From assembly GCA_922989275.2 (NCBI GenBank), contig OV277864.1, forward strand, positions 23,695,550 through 23,759,549: a DNA stretch of 64,000 nt, given 5' to 3'. Source of the DNA: Gari tellinella. Taxonomy: Eukaryota > Mollusca > Bivalvia > Cardiida > Psammobiidae. This document shows positions 53,101 through 62,100 of this stretch, piece by piece (within the stretch, counting starts at the first letter, position 1; every line of letters begins with the position of its first letter). Below the pieces are notes generated by a model. That model had not been told where the DNA came from and searched no databases. It saw only the letters and a program-made list of their open reading frames with translations. A program made the position numbers and the translations under genes.

Positions 53101-56100
53101 TTACAATTACCCTACCTTCAGTGTTGGATTACCTTAACACTTAAAGAGTTATGTTTTTGTATTTTCAATACACTAAATAATTATGTTCAATAACATTATC
53201 AGAACATAAATATATTTTTTCGACTGTGTATTAACTCTTTGAACCCTAGTCGTGCATGTAAGAGTCATTTGCAAACAGTGTACCTGGGAGGAGTACACTT
53301 GTCCTATGCAAACAGTATAGACCCTGATAAGAGGGTTCCTTAAGGAGCCCTCTGATCAGGGTCTTCACTGTTTGTCATTTTGACATATATTATAAAAATC
53401 AACCCTAAACATTCAAAAATGAACTAAACTAAATTGAAAACCAGAATTTTCCACTTGAAGTTTCAGGGAGGAACCGGTTAATTCCAGTCTAATACTGAGT
53501 GCAAAACTTTTATTCAGAGATTTTAATTAGTCACCATTGAATAAAGTGGAGTGGAGATTGAGTGTTTGACACTCTAGCCAACTGCTGCCTACCTAGGATC
53601 TGCCTATCATGAGTCCGCACTATTTCTTTGGGATTACATGTATTTTCATTATTTTGTTAACCAATTTAATAGTTCAGATTTTATACTAAGACCTCTATGG
53701 AGGGCAGATATGGATACATGAATATTCAGTTTGGAGAAGATTAAAAACGTAACACACCATCTTCTGGGGTCATTTTCTTTCCTGGTGTTCTACACACAGC
53801 CCCATGAGTTCTCTCCCATTGCACTGAAATGATAATACACATTCTGCTTTACTTTCAACCTGCTTTCGCTGTCTTCAAAACTAGACACAGGCTTACGGAT
53901 ATTGGACTAAGTGGTAATAATGGAGAGTTTTCCCTGTACTAGAAACAGGCTTACGGATATTGGACTACGTGGTAATAATGGAGAGTTTTCCCTGTACAGG
54001 GAAAACTCTCCACTATTACCACGTAGTTTTCCCTGTACAGGGAAAACTCTCCACTATTACCACGTAGTCCAATATCCGTAAGCCTGTTTCTAGTTTTGAA
54101 GACAGCGGACCACTTAAAGCAGGTTGAAAGTAAAGCAGAATGTGCCTTAAAGCAAATTTTGCTTTACTTTCAACCTTCTTTAAGCAAGGATATAGAAATA
54201 TTTCATGTGGTACATATTAATGACTGCATAAGATGGAACAATGTTTTTCAGCAGACGAGAACAATTCAATGAATAAAATTTGTATCTATAGAGTAATGGA
54301 TTTAACCCATTACACCATAAATATGCCTTTTTACGTCTTTAATTAATTCCTCAACTGAAGAAAATAGTTCCAATTTATACTGTCACAAATTGAAATCATA
54401 AGAATTATTTTCTATATTCTAGCAGATAATAGCTTAAAGCAGGCTGAAAGTAAAGCAGAATGTGCCTTAAGGCGCATTCTGCTTTACTTTCAACCTGCTT
54501 TAAGTGGTCACCTAGATTTTCAAAACTATAAACAGGCTATGGGGTAATGGGTTAAAAGACAAATTGATAGTGATAAAGAAAACCAGAGTTGTCCGTTATG
54601 GACTAACTAATACCCCTGTTGTGCTTATCCTTGTTGTGATTACATGCTACAAAGCATAAAATATTAAATCTTACATAATATCTTCCATTTGAAATAGCAG
54701 AATCGCAAAATTTTTATTGATGCATATCTTGAGATGGTAGTCTATTAACCTGGTTGCACTTTCTCAAGTTACAAAGCATGAAATACAAATGTATCAAAAT
54801 TCATTTATCTACCCATAACCCATTCGGATGATTCCCCTACAAATACACCTTTTAACGTCTCTGATTTATTCATTCATTGAAGAACGTTCCATTTTTATAA
54901 AGTCATGAATACAAGCCGTAAGAAATATTTTCTATATCCTAGCAGAAGGTGGCTTAAAGCAGGCTGAAAGTAAAACAGAATGCGCCTGAAGGCATATCCT
55001 GCTTTACTTTCAACCTGCCTTAAGTGGCCATCTGTCTTTAAAACTAGAAACAGGCAATGGGGTAATGGGTTAAAACATATTAAATCTTTAGATACAGATA
55101 TAAGTTTTATTTAGAGTTGGGCTGTTTACAGCAGATAAGGCTAGCCATGAATAGCTATTGGTGGACATAGAAGTTCCCCCATAGAAAAGCCTTTTAGCAC
55201 ATTTATGTTTTCATGAGCGAGTTGAGTGACTTCAAGTTATTGAGGTTCAGGTGTACATACATTTGCCGACCCATCCAGCACCAACTTCAAACAATCCCCC
55301 TGTCTCCGTAGTTCCCTCATGACACAAGTACATCACCAGTGGGGCTACATACTCTGGCTTCAGGGAAGCCACAAGATCTACAAGACAGTAGTAATAGAAT
55401 ACAGTAATAGAATATAGTAAATCCCCACTATTATGACCACTAACCAGACTGCTAAATGATTTATGAAATACAAGCGACAGTTTCAAGAAAGGTGAAATAC
55501 CTTTCTATTTACTTTCACCTTGCTTTAAGCAGCTACCTGCATTAAACACCTAATAATTAAACACAATGTAGTGGTTGTAACAAAGGAGTTTTTCTGTAGC
55601 AGCTTGAATTTCTATCATTATTTTTTCAATTAAAGCTTCATTACTCTCATTAGATTGGGTAATTTACAATTTCAAAGGGGTACATGTACTACGTACATAT
55701 ATGTGATAACTCTCATTTGCCTGACAAGTAGATCTGAACATTTTCTCAGGTAGATTAGATTTTCTTTATGTTATTGACCAATGTAGTAGTTAACCCTTTC
55801 ACTACCTTATCCCAGGTACAATGGTTATTTTCAAACAGTCAGGGCATCTGATCAGGATCCAGACTGTTGGCACTCATTGTAATACTTCTAAAGACAAAAT
55901 AGCTCAACTTTAAATTGAGAAATAAAAGCACATTGCAGTGAAGGCATTAAGATTACCGGTATAGATATTCAAAGTGAGCAGTGTTATAAGGTAAAACCTC
56001 TATATCACGCCCACTAAATTGTGTTAATTATCTGGGACCTGTCTTACAAAACGTTGTGCGATCTAATTCTGTCTTGTGACATTTCTTTTGATTTGTCTTG

Positions 56101-59100
56101 AAAAGACGATTCCAACGAGATATCACAAGACAGGATTAGATGGAGAAATAAATAATAATTGAGAAAGTTAGAATCTGACTTACGACAATGTTTGTTGTAT
56201 GACATTTAATAAGATGTGCCCCAGGTGTTTAATTAAGGCCTGTGACTGCTTAAAGCAATGTGAATGTAAACAGAAAGCTCTTTTGGAGCTTTCTGTTTTA
56301 CTTTCTCCTTGCTATAAGCAGCCACCTGATTCCCATGCAGTCTATAAGCTTTCTTTTAAGTGGTCATAATAGAGAGGTTTGACTGTATGTGAACATTCAG
56401 CAGGAGAAGGGTTATGTATCCAATGGTCATGACATGGGTTACATACCAGGAAGCATGACATGGATTACATACAGTAAAACCTCTCTATTACGACCACCAA
56501 AAAATGTTAATTATTAGGGTGTTTACGATAGGTGACCACTTAAAGAAAGGTGACAGTGAAACAGAAAGCTCCTTTAGGAGCTTTCTGATTCACTGTCACC
56601 TTGCTTTAAGCTGCCACCTTTCTATTAAACAATCAATTAACCTTCATTTTAGTGGTCGTAATAGCGAGGTTTTACTGTACAGTGGAGAAACCGTTATTCT
56701 TTCCGTTTAAACGCAAACGAAATGCAAACGCACATCACTAAAATGTAGAAAATGTCAGATTTTAGAAATTTCTAACACTTCATTTTATTCTGAGTTGTAA
56801 ACAGTTTGAAGCCTGATCAGACGCCGGGTTACCCGGCGTCTGATCTGGCTCCAAACTGTTTACAATGAAAATGATAGTTTTAGCGTAAACGTGATTATTG
56901 GGAAAGAATAACATTTTCTCCACTGTACCAGGAGTCATGACATAAGTTACGTACCAGGAGGCATGACTGTTTCTGTCATTCTGGAGCCAGCAGCTGGTGC
57001 TATACTGTTACAGTGGATGTTATATTTCTTGCCTTCAATGGCTAGTGTGTTACTCAGACCAACAAGACCAAGTTTGGCTGAAAAAGTCAAAATCACTCCA
57101 GTAAACACATGCTTAACACATTACCTTTTTAAGTTTTGAAGCCAGGTGACCACTTAAAGCAGGTTGAAAGCATAGCAGACTCCAGTCATAAGGCACATTC
57201 TGCTTTACTTTCAGTCTTCTTTAAGCAGCATCTGCTAAAACATAGAAAATATTTATGATGCATATTCAATGGCTGTATAAAGCTGAAATATTTTCTTCAT
57301 TGGAGGACAATATTTAGGGAATAGAGGCATATTTATGGAGTAATGGGTTAAAAGAAGGTTCAATGACAGTGTTAATAACACATTGACCCCTGAAACTTCA
57401 AATGGACAATAATTTATTCATATTAAAATAAATTCTAATAGTCAAAAAGTTTGGAGCCTGATCAGAGGATGAGTTACATGACACTTGATCTGGGATCAAA
57501 CTATCGTTCCAAGGTTATAAAACATTTGTCTGCAGTCAAAAGCTCCAATCTGTCCAGTCGAATGCTTGAGGACAATCTCTGACTCAACTCAAACACTTTA
57601 TAACTTTGAGGCCAGTTCTTGGACAACAAATTATATCATTTCACCCCCTATGTATGGCCTGTGATTTTATTGCCATTACTATTCAGTTTTGATGATAACT
57701 AAATGCCATACCAGCACTGTAGTTTGCCTGTCCAAAGTTGCCATAGATGCCTGCTACACTGGATGTTGTTATAATCCTAGAAAACACAACAAGTTACATT
57801 AAAAGCAGGTAAGTTACTAATATGAAAGAAGCCTCTAACCTTTTACCTGACCAGTGACCACATAGTATGTTATCACTTAAAGCAGATTAAAATAAAGCAC
57901 AATATTTCTAAACCCATAACCCCAAAGCCTGTTTCTAGTATTGAAGACAGGTGACCACCTAAAGCAGGTTGAAAGAAAAGCAGAATATTTACTGCTAAAC
58001 CCATTAATCCAAAGCCTGTTTCTAGTTTTGAAGTAAGGTGACCAGTTGAAGAAAGCTGAAAATAAATAGATCTAGTACATTTGTTACCAGCATTAAATGC
58101 TTAAACCCAGTCACCACTGAAACTTCAAATGAACAATTCCAGTGTCCAATTTAAGTTCAGTCCATTTTTGACTATTCATGGTTGTTTTCTAAATATACTG
58201 CAAAATGTCAAACAGTGCAGACCCTGGTTAGAAGGCTCTTATAGGAACCCTCTGATCAGGGTATACACTGTCTGCATATGACAAGTATACTATATACACA
58301 CAACACTGTCTATAAGGGACATGCACACTCATGGCTATGGTACAATGACAGAGCACCAGATAAGGGTAGTTTTTCAAAAACTAAAATCTTTATTTCTGAA
58401 TAAAACCCTATGGTGTCACTACTCATTAGAATCGTCTCTTCGAGACAATTCTAATGAGTAGTAACAACATAGGATTTGGTGCTGAGATGAGTGAGAACAT
58501 GTTTGATTTGTTGAAATAACTCCCTCTTATCTGGAGTCCTGCAATGAGTTAATAGAGTAGACCTACCTGCCATAGTTGTTCTTCTTCATGTGTGGCCATG
58601 CTGCCCGGGTAACAGCAAAAGCCCCTCTCAGGTGGACCTTGTGGATCAAATCTGAAGACAAACAACAAAAACAGTCAAATTCTGTTAACTCTAACATTGA
58701 TCAATTTTCACATGGACTCATCCATTTTCTGGTACAAATTGTTTATATTGAGTCTCAAGGGTTTGACCCTAGAATATCATAAAATGACAAAGTACAGACC
58801 TAGATCAGAGGACTCTTGAAGTAGTTCTCTGATCTTGGTCTACACTGTTTACAAATGGTGTATACACTAGTTTCGTGCACTGTAATGGTTAAGCTGTCCC
58901 TGCAAAAAAAAAAAACTTATTGAAAGTCTCCTAAAATTGCTTTCTACTTTACTTTCAAATTGGTTTAAGCAGTCATCTTACTTAAAGCAGCCATCTAAAG
59001 TAAACAGTTAAATATAGGTGATTAACACCAATGGCTGTGTAGGAAAAGATTAATTTAAGTCACACTGATAGTTAAACCAAATAAATATACTGGTAATTGG

Positions 59101-62100
59101 TATGTACAAAGTCTTGAGGTTATTTGATAGGTTGATTAGCCTTTAGCCTGCTGACTGAGGTCCCAACTAGGTACATGTACTATTATCAAATGTTTTGCTA
59201 CGACAACTCAAATAGGTATTGTAACAGATTTGTATTCCAACGAAGGCAACTTTGTTTTCGTAGCAAAGCTTTTCCCAGTATATACACTGACTTTGTAGAA
59301 ATGCAAATCTATTTCATGTATAATACTCATATAAATTGTCGAAGCAAAACAGTTTGATGATAATACTTAGTTGGCCCCTAGTCCTGCTTCCAACATACAA
59401 TGGTTACTGTTGCAAACAGTTTGGAACTCAGTAGAGGCAAAAGTAACTCTAAAGACAGTTTAACTCTTTCCTCCCTGAAACTTTAAATGCACAATTCCAG
59501 TTTCCATTTTAGTCTAGTCCATTTTTGACTTTTAAGGGTTGTTTTTGTCAATGTTTGGCATTATGACAAACAGTGAAGACCCTGATCAGAGGGCTCCTTT
59601 CGGAGCCCTCTGATCTGGGTCTTCACTGTTAGTATAGTATTCACATGTTCACTGTTTGAAAATAATGTGTATATGCGGGACTAGGGTTCAAAGGGTTAAC
59701 TGACATGTAGATCAATGCATCCTTTACAAACAGTGTACCTGTAAAGAATACACTTGCTACATGTATATGCAAACAATGCAGACCCAGATCAGATTAGTCC
59801 TATAGGAGCCCTCATATCAGGGTCTGCAGTGTTTGTTATTTTGCAATATACTGTAAAACACAACCCCAAAATGTCAAAAATAGACCAGACTTAATTGGAA
59901 ACTTGAATTGTCCCGGTGCTCCTATGCTCTACTTTAGCCCAGCAACAAATTGTCACCTGTATTAAAATGCATATCGTCAGACCTAAAGCAAACACTTCAG
60001 CATGTAAAAACTAGGATGATAGTAGCCAAGTACTTCACATGTCCATTCATGTCAAACTGATACCAGTATGATAACTCCATTAATATTTATCAATGAACCT
60101 GATAACATATCACATAACAAGCATGTTAATGACATAAATAAGAGCAATCAGCTGTTCACCCTTTCCACTATAGTCAAAATAACAAAGCATTTATAGCCAG
60201 CTGTGTTTAACCCATTACCCCATAAATACGCCTTTAATTTATTCATCCACCGAAGAAAATAGTTTAATTTTAAACAGTCACGAATATGTTCTGTAAGAAA
60301 TAGTTTCTATATCCTGGCAGATGGAAGCTTAAAGCAGACTGAAAGTAAAGCAGAATGTGCCTTAAGGCACATTCTGCTTTACTTTCAGCCTGCTTTAAGT
60401 GGTCATATGTCTTCAAAACCAGAAATAGGCTATGGGGTAATGGGTTAAGACAGGTGACTGCTTAAAGCAAGATAAAAATAAAGCAGAAAGCTCCTTTAGG
60501 AGCTTTCTACTTTATTTTAATCTTGTTTAAGCTGTCATTTGTATTCAACAATAAAACTGAATATTCAATTGTGATGTTTCTATTGAATTCGGGCAGAGAT
60601 ACTCAAATGCACTTCTATAGAGGAAAGTGTAAAATACTTTTAAACCTGTTCTACTTTATAAACTGATCAAAAGTAAACAGAAAATTTCCAGGTGTGCTCA
60701 GCTGTTTTCAATTTGTAGATCATGTTTATTAACTTGTTAAACCTGTTCTTCCTCTAGATGCACCTACCTACACTTCTACATACATGTTCATACAGCAAGT
60801 TATGGTATTGAACACACATGATCTTAAAATACAAACTTACCCCAGTCGAGATCGCTGATCCTTGCAAATGACTTGTCTCTCAAGATGCCGGCATTGTTGA
60901 TAACAACATCTGCAAGAAGAAGTAAGGGTGTTTTAACCTACTGAAACCTAGTGACAAGTTAATACATTATTTACTAACAGTGCAATAATTGTAAAGGGGA
61001 AATGCAAACAGTACAGACCCTTACCATTGGCTAATGGAATATGGAAATCTTCCCCAGGAAAGAGTTCAAACTCATATCAGACAGATCCCATTACACAGCC
61101 ATTAGAGAACAGTGCAGGTCCTGACCCTTACTACTACTATCGGATTTTTGATTAACGAGCAGGCTCAGGAGCAATATCCACATCAATGGGCCCCCTTCCA
61201 GATAGCTGGCTTGCTGCACCCATGGCAGTTCTTACACCTGATCTCCAGGTGTCTCTCTCTTGAGGGTCGATTGCAGAGAGGTTCCAATCTCTGCAATCCC
61301 TCTCTGTCAACCCTTTCCACGTCATTCTAGGCCTTCCAGGCCCACGTGTGCCAGCAACATTTATGTTACTGGCTGCCTTCAATGCCCCGCTGGATCTCTC
61401 CACATGACCGTACCAACTACTTGAGAAGCTATATGATGTGGGTCACCACTACAGTAAAACCTCTCTATAACGACCACTAAAAAGAAGGTGAATTGCTTGT
61501 ATAAAAGACAGATGAAAGCTTAATGCAAGGCGACAGTTAAACAGAAAGCTCTGAAAGGAGCTTTCTGTTTTACTGTCTCCTTGCTTTCGGCAGTCACCAG
61601 TTGTAATCACCTAGTGATTAACACAATTTAGTGACCGTAATAGAGAGGTTTTACTGTACTTGCAATTTTCAAAAGCATCAATACATGCAAATATCAGGAG
61701 GGGTGAATTAGCAGTCTTATTAGAAAATTCCTTCAATACAGGTCTACAAGAGCTGAATTTAGAAAGGGTTAAAGTAATTGGTTGGGGCTTTGCTGTGTAA
61801 CAGCCAAGTTTTTCTTACCTAGTCGTCCAAATGCATTGATGGCTGTTTCAACAAGCTTTTCTCCAAATTCAACAGAATCTGTGATACAAAACAGAACAAG
61901 TTATGATAACTTAATAAACTTATGAACAAATACATATACACAAAAAAAACCTCTAATATCACCACTAAAACGAAGGCCAATTGATATAAGACAGGTAGAA
62001 GCTTAAAGCACTGCAATGACATCATCTGCTTTAAACAGTTGTTGTCTGCTTTTATTTCTCAACTTCAAGTTTTAGGTATATTGACTTAACTTTTAACTCC

